NCBI RefSeq assembly: GCF_000374645.1
Contig: NZ_KB894826.1
Coordinates: 1 to 37,670, forward strand
Length of the DNA stretch: 37,670 nucleotides
From: Arhodomonas aquaeolei DSM 8974
GTDB taxonomy: Bacteria; Pseudomonadota; Gammaproteobacteria; Nitrococcales; Nitrococcaceae
Reading direction: 5' to 3'
In this document: positions 1 through 6,637 of the stretch, in pieces
Layout: each line of letters starts with the position of its first letter
Numbering within the stretch: position 1 is the first letter of the stretch
Position numbers and translations under genes: made by a program
The notes under the pieces: model-generated
The model's database searches: none
What the model saw: only the letters and a program-made list of their open reading frames with translations
What the model was told of the DNA's origin: nothing

Positions 1-412
1 CCAGGCACTTGATCGCCCGCCCGTCAGCGACACGGTCGAAGACGAAGTCCAGCGACCAGACCTCATTGGCGGCGCCCGGACGCACCAGCGGCTGACGATC
101 CGCCAACGGCACCTTCTTGCGCTTTCGACGCCGCACCTGAAGCCCCTCCGCGGCGTACAACCGCTCAACTCGCTTGTGGTTGACCGTCCAGCCCTGCTAG
201 CGCAGCTTCAGGTAGATCATCGCCGCGCCGTAGCGTCGATGACGGTGCGCCAGGCGCAGGATCTCTTCCCGCAACGCCCCGTTGCGATCGGCCGCCGGCC
301 GATAGCGCAGCGCGCTCGCACTCATGCCGATCACCGCCAGCGCGCGACGCTCGCTCAACCCGCGGCCTTTCATCTGACGCACCAGCTCGCGCCTCGCCGG
401 GGCGCTCACCAC
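1..412 (-). pseudogene. IS3-family transposase orfB, interrupted by an amber codon, partial
   Basis: This is the N-terminal part of the DDE transposase. The reading frame starts at the GTG at 412 (in the frameshifted product it would follow directly on orfA) and runs through a HTH_21-type region (GLSERRALAVIGMSASALRY) to YLKLR. It then meets TAG at 199-197. The same frame continues beyond it as QGWTVNHKRVERLY, then RRKRKKVPLADRQPLVRP and NEVWSLDFVFDR, which holds the first catalytic Asp, and runs open to the window edge. In homologues I remember the interrupted position is Gln, so a single CAG to TAG change explains it. No frameshift or deletion is seen. The remaining D and E residues are outside the window. 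Confidence 0.82.
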
Positions 413-675
413 TTTTTTCGCAGCGCCTCCCGGGTGACCTCGTTCTCCAGCATCGACTCGGCCAGCAGCCGCTTCAGTCGGGCGTTCTCCGCCTCCAACG
501 CCTTCAACCGCTTGGCGTCCGAGACGTCCATGCCGCCGAACTTGCTACGCCAGAGGTAGTAGCTCGCCTCGGAGAAACCGTGCCGCCGACACAGCTCCTT
601 GACCGGCACGCCGGCCTCGGCTTCCTTCAGGAAACCGATGATCTGCTCTTCGCTGTAGCGCTTCTTCATGCCCAA
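406..675 (-). CDS. IS3-family transposase orfA (HTH protein)
   Basis: An 89-residue protein of the HTH_8/Tnp_1 family that binds the IS ends and regulates transposition. It shows EEQIIGFLKEAEAGVPVKEL and CRRHGFSEASYYLWRSKFGG (helix-turn-helix), then a leucine-zipper-like stretch (LKALEAENARLKRLLAESML) that mediates OrfA/OrfAB oligomers. The length is normal for the family and the gene is intact. AGGAGA lies about 8 bases ahead of the ATG on the minus strand. The last codons contain the A_AAA_AAG slip site that would give OrfAB. With orfB interrupted, OrfA would be the only full product, and free OrfA usually inhibits transposition. Confidence 0.9.
   Translation of the reverse strand: MGMKKRYSEEQIIGFLKEAEAGVPVKELCRRHGFSEASYYLWRSKFGGMDVSDAKRLKALEAENARLKRLLAESMLENEVTREALRKKW
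412..418 (-). other. Programmed -1 frameshift site A_AAA_AAG of the IS3 transposase
   Basis: Read on the minus strand, orfA passes through CGA AAA AAG TGG TGA. The heptamer A AAA AAG is in the correct zero-frame phase for a -1 slip. Slipping gives AAA AAA GTG GTG AGC and joins orfA to orfB (KKVVSAPARR instead of KKW-stop). This is the classical IS3-family arrangement, and the signal is intact although orfB is broken. Confidence 0.75.
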
Positions 676-720
676 TCTCCTGACTTCCAGTGATTGGACT
701 CCAGATCGCCGTGCTACTCA

Positions 721-1094
721 ATCTCGGGGGGACGTCGGGCATAGCGCATGGTCATGCGAATTCCGGTGCCGTTGCACCACCAGGGTAGAGCCGCCCCGGG
801 ACATGCCATGGGTGGCAAATTGGTGTCACGAAGACGTGGGTGTTACCACCCGAACGGCCCAGGAACGGGCGAAAATCGGTCGGCACGCAGGTTTGGATTC
901 GGGCGACGGCGTAGACGAGGGTGATGTTAACGTGCGTACCGTCGGGGCGGATACGTTCACGATAATGCAGAGCCTGATAGAGGCTGCCGAGCAATAGGTT
1001 GTTTAGTCGTGGTCACGCGACGTTTAGGCGTTCCACATCTCCGCAGATTGGCAAACAGTGTGCAGCTTTTGCGCGGAGGGGGGCCTAGTGGCCA
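721..1094. other. Stretch without a recognisable gene between the IS and fic
   Basis: Short open frames exist on both strands (668-997 plus, 994-752 minus), but neither has recognisable motifs, a good ribosome site or a plausible composition. The base composition looks less GC-rich and less codon-structured than the EPS block. It could be a decayed gene or flanking sequence displaced by the insertion. I see no tRNA, repeat array or clear terminator. Confidence 0.5.
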
Positions 1095-1097
1095 CTA
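1086..1097. repeat. 12-bp perfect palindrome overlapping the fic stop codon
   Basis: TAGTGGCCACTA is its own reverse complement. Its right end supplies the TAG stop of the fic gene on the minus strand. It may be chance, a protein-binding site, or the core of a weak 3' hairpin. No T-tract follows on the minus strand. Confidence 0.45.
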
Positions 1098-2291
1098 TGA
1101 TGCCGGGGGCGACTCGCTACCGGTTGTTGCGGGCTCCCGCAGCTCCTCGTCGGGAGCAAGGATGCTCTGACGCTGGAAGAGGTCGACATAGGGCTGGTAG
1201 CGATAGCGTCGGTTGCGCTTTCGGCCCGTTATTTCCTTCAGAATGCCTTGGGCTTCCAGGTGTTCCACTGTCCGTTGGGCGGTAACATACGACGTGTTCA
1301 ACGCCCCTTCGACGGTACGGATCGACACGATGGGATGCTCATACAGGATGTCGAGCAGCTGTTGAGCCATCGCGTTGTCGCGAAGTTGCTCCCGGTGTTG
1401 TTCGCGGAGTGTCAGGATTTCGCGGGACGTGGTCGTGGCCGCTTGGCTGACTTCGAACACACCTTGCAGGAAGAATTTGATCCAACCTTCCCAGTCACCG
1501 TCGTGGCGGACGGCCATGAGTCGGTCATAGTACTGAGCACGGTGCGCCTTGAAATAGTAGCTGAGGTAGAGCAGCGGTTTGTGCAGTATGCCCCGCTCGC
1601 AAAGCAGCAGTGTGATCAGAAGGCGCCCAACACGACCGTTGCCGTCCAGGAATGGGTGAATGGTCTCGAACTGGGCATGCGCAATGGCGCAGTGTATGAG
1701 GTCCGGCAGGGTAGCGCGGTCGTGCAGGAACTCTTCGAGGTTGCCCAAGACCTCGTGCATGGTGTCCGGCGGTGGCGGTACAAATTCCGCGTCGTTGAGC
1801 GCTACACCGGCCGGGCCTATCCAGTTTTGACTATGACGGAACTCGCCGGGCCGCCGTTCGGCGCCGCGGACGTCGGTCAATAGCTTTGCGTGAATCTCGC
1901 GCAGAAGTCGGAGCGACAGCGGGAGCGTGTCGAGACGTGACAGGCCGTAGTTCATGGCCGCGACATAGTTGACGACTTCCTCAACATCCTGCGGCTGGTC
2001 GTTGATGGCGTGCTCGGCTTCATAACCCAACACGTCCTCGAGGGTGCTCTGGGTGCCTTCGATCTGGGAACTCAGAACGGCCTCGTGGCGAACGTACATG
2101 GCGACGAACAGTTCAGGGTTCGGTAACACGGAGGTAACACCGTCCAGTCGCCCTAGGGCTCGGTCGGCCTGCGAGAGGAGACGATCCAGCTCGTCGTTGC
2201 GCGTTACGGGCGGTTCGGGCGGCAGGGGTGCGGGGACGAAGGCCCGGTAGCCGCTCGGTTGCTTGATGTACCGTCCGGTTCGTGTACTCAT
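1095..2291 (-). CDS. Fic-domain protein (adenylyltransferase type, class II self-inhibited)
   Basis: A 398-residue Fic protein. Fic enzymes usually transfer AMP from ATP to a Ser, Thr or Tyr of a target protein. The catalytic loop HPFLDGNGRVGR is complete at residues 212-223, with His212 as catalytic base and Gly-Asn-Gly-Arg for phosphate binding. The N-terminal helix carries SSQIEG (residues 74-79), matching the [S/T]xxxE[G/N] inhibitory motif whose Glu blocks ATP binding, so this is a class II, internally restrained Fic. After the Fic core a C-terminal winged-helix-like segment (ISIRTVEGALNTSYVTAQR-like, about residues 320-365) suggests nucleic-acid or partner binding. No separate antitoxin gene adjoins it. 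It stands alone, between an IS remnant and the EPS block on the opposite strand, which suggests accessory DNA. The target cannot be inferred. Confidence 0.9.
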   Translation of the reverse strand: MSTRTGRYIKQPSGYRAFVPAPLPPEPPVTRNDELDRLLSQADRALGRLDGVTSVLPNPELFVAMYVRHEAVLSSQIEGTQSTLEDVLGYEAEHAINDQPQDVEEVVNYVAAMNYGLSRLDTLPLSLRLLREIHAKLLTDVRGAERRPGEFRHSQNWIGPAGVALNDAEFVPPPPDTMHEVLGNLEEFLHDRATLPDLIHCAIAHAQFETIHPFLDGNGRVGRLLITLLLCERGILHKPLLYLSYYFKAHRAQYYDRLMAVRHDGDWEGWIKFFLQGVFEVSQAATTTSREILTLREQHREQLRDNAMAQQLLDILYEHPIVSIRTVEGALNTSYVTAQRTVEHLEAQGILKEITGRKRNRRYRYQPYVDLFQRQSILAPDEELREPATTGSESPPAS

Positions 2292-2880
2292 GGGTTAGTT
2301 CACGTGAGTTGAATAGGTGGCCAAATCCTGGACTGGTATTTTACCGAAGTCGCTTTTTTTAAAATAGTGAGCTGCTGGTCCCCGTGGTGTTTTGCGCCGG
2401 TTTAACAGCGTGGCCGACTGGCCGGGGATGCGTGTCGCTTGAGCCGCGACAGCGCATTGTGCGGCCTGCGCTGCCCCGGCCCTCTGCGTACCCGCCGCGG
2501 GGCGGCGTCCCCTCCGCTTTTCCCGGTGCCGGCAGCGCCATTCTTCGGCGCCTTCCCCTTGTCGCTTCGAAGGCACGGTTGTGTCGTGAGCCCCCGCTGG
2601 TGGTACTGCCACCCGCTTGTCGTGCCTTTGCTACAGCTCGGCGGCATGGTCGTGACCCTCGTCCTCTCCATGGTGTCTTGGGGCGTCAATAAACGCTCGA
2701 ATAAACAATGAATTGCGGGGATTTCTTCGTCTCTGGGGGGCGCTTTGACGGCTTCTCTGCCGGTGCTATTCGGCGCCCCGGGAGGGGGCTAGTCTGCTGC
2801 TAGGGGCGTGCCGCGGGAGCGGGGCACGTGCGTCTCGTACGCCGGGCTGGTGCGGGTAACGCCGCTACCGGGAGAGGGGC
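2292..2880. other. Long intergenic region between fic and the EPS operon
   Basis: About 590 bases between divergent genes. Open frames on both strands (for example 2402-2689 minus and 2439-2711 plus) have low-complexity Pro/Arg/Gly-rich products, no recognisable domain and overlap each other, so I do not call them. A T7/A4 run lies at 2354-2364, and a TCACGTGA palindrome sits within 20 bases of the fic start. A candidate promoter for the plus-strand EPS block lies at 2745-2772. A leader of roughly 100 bases follows, ending with a GGGAGAGGGG ribosome site just before the ATG at 2881. Confidence 0.5.
2745..2772 (+). promoter_or_regulatory. Candidate sigma-70 promoter for the EPS operon, inside an inverted repeat
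   Basis: TTGACG (2745-2750), a 16-base spacer, then TATTCG (2767-2772). The -35 is good and the -10 is weak. The elements are bracketed by GGGGCGC (2737-2743) and GCGCCCC (2773-2779), a perfect 7-base inverted repeat, which could be an operator or simply GC-rich chance. It is the only reasonable -35 hexamer I find in the 190 bases before the first EPS gene. Confidence 0.35.
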
Positions 2881-4278
2881 ATGAAACGAATCAGCAGTCA
2901 TTACTATTACCGTATCTTCCTGGCGTTGCCCCTTCTTGAGGGGCTGGTGGTCGCAGCGGCGTTGCTGCTCGCCGGGCGGATGCTCACCGGAGGTGGCGAC
3001 CTCGTGAGCGGGGCGTTTCCCGCGGGCGTGGCGGGTGTACTGGCCGTTCTGGGCATGACCACGACCGGGCTGTACAACTACCGCCTGCGCGACCGTTTCG
3101 GCGGGGTGATGGTGCGGGCGCTGCTGGCCTTCGCGGGGGCGGCGCTGCTGGCTGCGGCGCTGTACTACCTCCTGCTTGGTCCCGGCCTCGACATGACGGT
3201 GCTCGCCTGGAGCTGGGCCCTCGCGTTCTCCCTGGTCCTCGTCCTGCGGGCCGGCTATTTCCGCTGGCTCGGTGCGGAGGGCATCAAGCGGCGGGTGCTG
3301 ATTCTCGGTGCGGGGCGCCGGGCCCAGCCCCTGTCACGGCTGAGGCGCCGCACCGACCTTCTGGGGCTGCGCGTCGTCGGCTTCGTGGCGCTGCCGAGCG
3401 ACGAGTCGCGGATCGTCGAGCCCGTGCGACTGGTGGAGCTCGACCGGGCGTTGCCGGAGTGGGTGGCGGCGAACGGGATCGATGAGATCGTCGTTGCCCT
3501 GGATGAACGCCGTCGCGGCCTCGGTGGCAGGGGGATGGACGTGGAGGCGCTGCTCGCCTGCCGCACCCAGGGGGTCGCGGTCACCGACGTCGCCTCGTTC
3601 GTGGAACGGGAGACGGGCAAGCTCCAGCTCGAGGCGCTCGACCCGAGCTGGCTGGTGTTCTCCCCCGGGTTCATCGCCCAGCGCGGTTCCGATCTGGTCA
3701 AGCGCGGGTTCGATCTGACGGTCTCTGCACTGGTGTTGCTGCTTGCCGGTCCGCTGCTGCTCCTCGCCGTGCTCGCCATCAAGCTCGAGGACGGCTGGCA
3801 TGCGCCGGTGCTCTACCGGCAGGCCCGGGTCGGCCAGGGCGGTCACGCCTTCGATGTGCTGAAGCTGCGGAGCATGACCACGGATGCGGAACGTCCCGGG
3901 GAGGCGCGCTGGGCCCAGCGTGATGATCCGCGGGTCACGCGGGTCGGCCGTGTGCTGCGCCGCTACCGTATCGACGAGCTGCCCCAGATCTGGAATATCG
4001 CGCGCGGCGAGATGAGCTTCGTCGGGCCGCGACCGGAGCGGCCCGCCTTCGTCGAGCAGCTCGCCGAACGTCTGCCTTACTACCGCGTTCGTCACGTGGT
4101 GCGCCCCGGGCTGACGGGGTGGGCTCAGATCAACTATGCCTACGCGGCCTCGGAGGAGGATGCCTTCGAGAAGCTGCGGTACGACCTTTTCTACATAAAA
4201 AACAGGAGCCTGAGGCTCGATCTCACAATTCTCCTGCAGACGGCCGAGGCGGTTTTCTGTGGTCGCGGCGTGCGCTGA
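2881..4278 (+). CDS. Initiating sugar-phosphate transferase, XrtA/PEP-CTERM-system type
   Basis: A polyisoprenyl-phosphate hexose-1-phosphate transferase of 465 residues. It would start the repeat unit by moving a sugar phosphate from a UDP-sugar onto undecaprenyl phosphate at the inner membrane. There are four hydrophobic helices in residues 11-125, a Rossmann-like CoA-binding region (RRVLILGAGRRAQ, about 138-149), and then the catalytic bacterial sugar-transferase domain from about 274, with its membrane helix (279-300), LKLRSM (328-332) and FVGPRPERP (380-388). The overall architecture matches the TIGR03013 family that accompanies exosortase A. GGGAGAGGGG precedes the ATG. It is the first gene of the block, and the next gene follows after a 158-base AT-rich gap. 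The exact sugar cannot be read from the sequence. Confidence 0.92.
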   Translation: MKRISSHYYYRIFLALPLLEGLVVAAALLLAGRMLTGGGDLVSGAFPAGVAGVLAVLGMTTTGLYNYRLRDRFGGVMVRALLAFAGAALLAAALYYLLLGPGLDMTVLAWSWALAFSLVLVLRAGYFRWLGAEGIKRRVLILGAGRRAQPLSRLRRRTDLLGLRVVGFVALPSDESRIVEPVRLVELDRALPEWVAANGIDEIVVALDERRRGLGGRGMDVEALLACRTQGVAVTDVASFVERETGKLQLEALDPSWLVFSPGFIAQRGSDLVKRGFDLTVSALVLLLAGPLLLLAVLAIKLEDGWHAPVLYRQARVGQGGHAFDVLKLRSMTTDAERPGEARWAQRDDPRVTRVGRVLRRYRIDELPQIWNIARGEMSFVGPRPERPAFVEQLAERLPYYRVRHVVRPGLTGWAQINYAYAASEEDAFEKLRYDLFYIKNRSLRLDLTILLQTAEAVFCGRGVR

Positions 4279-4295
4279 ATGCGACATGGATCTCG

Positions 4296-4341
4296 TTTTT
4301 ACTATGTTGATCCCTGTTTTTGCACAGTTGCGCACGTTTTT
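4296..4341 (+). repeat. Three phased T5 tracts (probable curved DNA)
   Basis: TTTTT occurs at 4296-4300, 4317-4321 and 4337-4341, each preceded by G, with starts 21 and 20 bases apart. That is two helical turns, so the bends would add up. The tracts sit in the only clearly AT-rich island inside the EPS block, just ahead of a candidate promoter. Curved DNA of this kind is a common place for H-NS-like proteins or for promoter activation. Confidence 0.5.
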
Positions 4342-4354
4342 AATGGCTGATAAT
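4328..4354 (+). promoter_or_regulatory. Candidate internal promoter ahead of the OPX export gene
   Basis: GATAAT (4349-4354) is a good -10. The best -35 is TTGCGC (4328-4333) with a short 15-base spacer, so an activator may be needed. It lies in the 158-base gap, the longest inside the first part of the block, and would transcribe the export, chain-length and downstream genes separately from the initiating transferase. Confidence 0.35.
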
Positions 4355-4378
4355 TTGAAATCATTGGCGCCATTTCAA
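4355..4378 (+). promoter_or_regulatory. Operator-like inverted repeat directly downstream of the candidate -10
   Basis: TTGAAAT (4355-4361) and ATTTCAA (4372-4378) are perfect 7-base inverted arms around a 10-base spacer that itself contains GGCGCC. The site begins at the base after the candidate -10 and would cover the transcription start, a typical repressor position. As RNA it could fold into a 5' hairpin about 60 bases ahead of the start codon. Confidence 0.4.
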
Positions 4379-4436
4379 CTTTAGGGAATGGAGCCGGTCA
4401 ACGGGTCGCAGAGGCTGCCAGCAGGAGGGCACTGCC

Positions 4437-5075
4437 ATGCGTCGGATCCTTCCCCTAGTGATCGCTATCGCGGCGTCCACGTCGCTTCTCGGGTGCGCTT
4501 CGCGGCCACCGACGCCCCCCACCAGTCCCGAGCAGGGCGAAGGCGCCCCGATGTCCTATGCCCCGGGCGAGCGCTATCACATCGGTCCGGATGACGAGCT
4601 CTCCGTCAACGTCTGGCGCAACCCCGATCTCTCCGTGGTCGTGCCCGTGCGTCCGGACGGGATGATATCGGTGCCCCTGGTCGGCGATGTTGCCGCCGGC
4701 GGGCACACCCCGGAGGAGGTCGCGAAGAGCATCCGCGAGGCCCTCGCCTACTACGTCCGCGAGCCGCAGGTGACGGTTGTGGTGACCGAGCTCAACAGCC
4801 ACGAGTACCTCTCACGGGTACGTGTCACCGGTGCCGTCGAAGAGCCTGCCTCGGTGCCCTGGCGCCAGGGAATGACGGTGCTCGATCTCGTCCTCGAGGC
4901 TGGGGGCATGACCGAGTTCGCCGCCCCCGGCCGGGCCATGCTCTACCGGCGCACCGGTGATCGTACCGAGGCCTTCGCCGTGCACCTCGACGACATCCTG
5001 GAGCGCGGCGATCTCACCACCAATGTCGCGCTCCAGCCCGGGGATGTGATCACCATTCCCGAGCGGGTCTTCTAA
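4437..5075 (+). CDS. Polysaccharide export lipoprotein, OPX (Wza-like) family
   Basis: A 212-residue outer-membrane polysaccharide export protein. The signal peptide ends in the lipobox LLGC with Cys20, so it is lipid-anchored. The poly-export domain follows (YHIGPDDELSVNVWRNPDLS onward, about residues 40-115), then one SLBB domain (about 120-195, from RVRVTGAVEEPASVPW through LQPGDVITIPE). It is shorter than E. coli Wza and lacks Wza's C-terminal amphipathic helix, the usual form of exosortase-A-linked export proteins (TIGR03027-like). A strong AGGAGGG lies 7 bases before the ATG. It works with the chain-length protein 37 bases downstream to form the trans-envelope export channel. Confidence 0.93.
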   Translation: MRRILPLVIAIAASTSLLGCASRPPTPPTSPEQGEGAPMSYAPGERYHIGPDDELSVNVWRNPDLSVVVPVRPDGMISVPLVGDVAAGGHTPEEVAKSIREALAYYVREPQVTVVVTELNSHEYLSRVRVTGAVEEPASVPWRQGMTVLDLVLEAGGMTEFAAPGRAMLYRRTGDRTEAFAVHLDDILERGDLTTNVALQPGDVITIPERVF

Positions 5076-5112
5076 CGGCTATCGCAGCCAGTCGCGCCGA
5101 GGGCGAACGACC

Positions 5113-6636
5113 ATGAACGGTCCCATCGACCAGATCCTCCGCCTGGTGCTCGCCGAGGGTGTGCGCCGCAAATGGGCGGTGCTCGCCGTCTTCCTCTCCC
5201 TGCTCGTGGTAGGCACGCTGGTCACGTTCGTGTGGCCGCGCTCCTTCACCTCGTCGGTGACTCTGTTTGTCGAGGAGCAGAGCATCATCGACCCCCTCAT
5301 GGAGGGGCGCGCGGTACGGCCCGATCTGACCTCCCAGGCACAGAACGCCCGAGAGGTGATATACGGCCGTACGCTGCTCACCCGCGTGCTCACCGATGCC
5401 GGCGAGGTGGGCGACGATACCCCGCCACTCGCCGTCGAGCAGGCGGCGGAGCGCCTGCGCGACCGTATCGAGGTCACGACGCCCGGCGAGAACCTGATTC
5501 GCATCGCCTACAGCGACCACGACGCCGAGCACGCCTTTCAGGTCACCAAGCTTATCGCCGAGGCCTTCCGCCAGGAGATGCTGGCGAACCAGCGCGCCGA
5601 GAGCAATGCGGCATTCCGGTTCATCGACGCCCAGGTCCGGCGTTACGAGGGGCAGCTGCGGACCACGCAGGAGCAGATCGACGCCCTGCGCAAGCGCTAC
5701 CCGGTGGTCGAGGTCAACGCCGCCGAGCAGGTCGGCGCGCGGATGGGTGAGCTTCGCCGCACCATCGACACCCTGGAACAGTCCCTGCGTGAGGCGATGG
5801 TGCGCGAGGCCTCGTTGCAGCGCCAGCTCAGCGGCGAGGTCCAGGTCTCCGCGGTTCTCTCCCGCGCGGACCAGTACCGTGCCCGCATCGCGGAGCTCGA
5901 GGGCCGGCTGGAGCAGCTGCGACTGAACTACCACGACACATACCCCGATATCGTCCAGCTCCGCGACCAGATCAGCGCCCTGCGAGCCAAGGCCCAGGAG
6001 GCCGCCGCCGAGTCGGAAGGGCAGCAGGGACCGAGCGTAAGCCTGCGTGGCAACCCGGTCTACCAAGAGCTGCAGCAGTCGCTCTACGAGGTGCGTACCG
6101 AGGCCGCCACTATCCGCGCCCGGCTTGCCGACGTGCGCCAACGCTACGCCGATGCCACTGGGCAGGCGGAAGAGGTCCAGGCCCTTCAGGGCCAGATGGA
6201 CCAGCTCACGCGGGATTACGCGGTGAACCAGGACATCTACCAGGATCTCCTCCGGCGCCGGGAGAACGCTCGTGTGTCGATGAACCTAGACAACCAGGGC
6301 GAGGGGCTGACCCTGCGCGTGCACGAGCCCGCCTTCCTGCCCCAGCGCCCGGATGGTCCGCGCACTCGGCACTTCACCGTGGCCACCGTGCTGGTCGGGG
6401 CGAGCGTTCCTGTCGGGCTGCTTCTGGTGTTGGTGGGCATGTCGCCGCGGGTTCACATGCCCGAACAGCTCCCGGAACTCTACCGCATGGCGGTGGTTGG
6501 ACGGCTGCCGCGCTATCGCACGGCGGCGGAACGGCGCCGCGGATTCCTCTCGCTTTCCATCGCGGGTTTGCTCGCCGTGCTCGGCGTAATCGCGCTCCTG
6601 GCGGTGATGCTGGTGCATGCCGAGGGAGGGTTGTGA
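5113..6636 (+). CDS. Polysaccharide chain-length determinant (PCP, Wzz-like), XrtA-system type
   Basis: A 507-residue inner-membrane polysaccharide co-polymerase that sets chain length and couples polymerisation to export. A membrane helix lies at about residues 21-40. A Wzz-type periplasmic part follows, then long coiled-coil stretches (about 170-240 and 300-390, rich in Glu, Gln, Leu and Arg), a second helix at about 421-443 and a third hydrophobic helix at about 480-502. The kinase-like protein is not fused but encoded one base downstream, so the PCP plus separate ATPase arrangement applies. Size and layout fit TIGR03007. The third C-terminal helix is worth noting because most Wzz proteins end after the second. 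Confidence 0.92.
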   Translation: MNGPIDQILRLVLAEGVRRKWAVLAVFLSLLVVGTLVTFVWPRSFTSSVTLFVEEQSIIDPLMEGRAVRPDLTSQAQNAREVIYGRTLLTRVLTDAGEVGDDTPPLAVEQAAERLRDRIEVTTPGENLIRIAYSDHDAEHAFQVTKLIAEAFRQEMLANQRAESNAAFRFIDAQVRRYEGQLRTTQEQIDALRKRYPVVEVNAAEQVGARMGELRRTIDTLEQSLREAMVREASLQRQLSGEVQVSAVLSRADQYRARIAELEGRLEQLRLNYHDTYPDIVQLRDQISALRAKAQEAAAESEGQQGPSVSLRGNPVYQELQQSLYEVRTEAATIRARLADVRQRYADATGQAEEVQALQGQMDQLTRDYAVNQDIYQDLLRRRENARVSMNLDNQGEGLTLRVHEPAFLPQRPDGPRTRHFTVATVLVGASVPVGLLLVLVGMSPRVHMPEQLPELYRMAVVGRLPRYRTAAERRRGFLSLSIAGLLAVLGVIALLAVMLVHAEGGL

Positions 6637-6637
6637 C

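Larger units (their letters stand above)
1..720 (-). mobile_element. IS3-family (IS407-like) insertion sequence, end of element
   Basis: The left edge of the window lies inside an insertion sequence read on the minus strand. It carries orfA (675 to 406) and the 5' part of orfB (412 to the edge), overlapping as usual in IS3 elements with a -1 frameshift signal between them. The outer end is not certain. IS3 ends normally begin TGA, and read on the minus strand a TGA begins at 720 (TGAGTAGCAC), so 720 is a guess at the boundary. The other end, and therefore the inverted and target repeats, lie outside the window. The element is probably inactive in this copy because orfB carries an in-frame stop. 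Confidence 0.8.

Noticed and set aside
752-994. 80-residue open frame on the minus strand and a 109-residue frame on the plus strand (668-997) next to the IS.
   Set aside because: They overlap each other, have no recognisable motif, and neither has a convincing ribosome site. They look like chance frames or decayed sequence.
2402-2711. Open frames on both strands in the intergenic region before the EPS block; the plus one ends with a hydrophobic stretch.
   Set aside because: Their products are Pro/Arg/Gly-rich and overlap on opposite strands, with no domain. The base composition alone produces such frames in GC-rich DNA.
2790-2870. Sigma-54-type promoter (GG-N10-GC) before the first EPS gene, because such promoters drive some XrtA loci.
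   Set aside because: No sequence near 2800-2870 has both the GG and GC elements with acceptable flanks. The sigma-70-like candidate is better, although weak.
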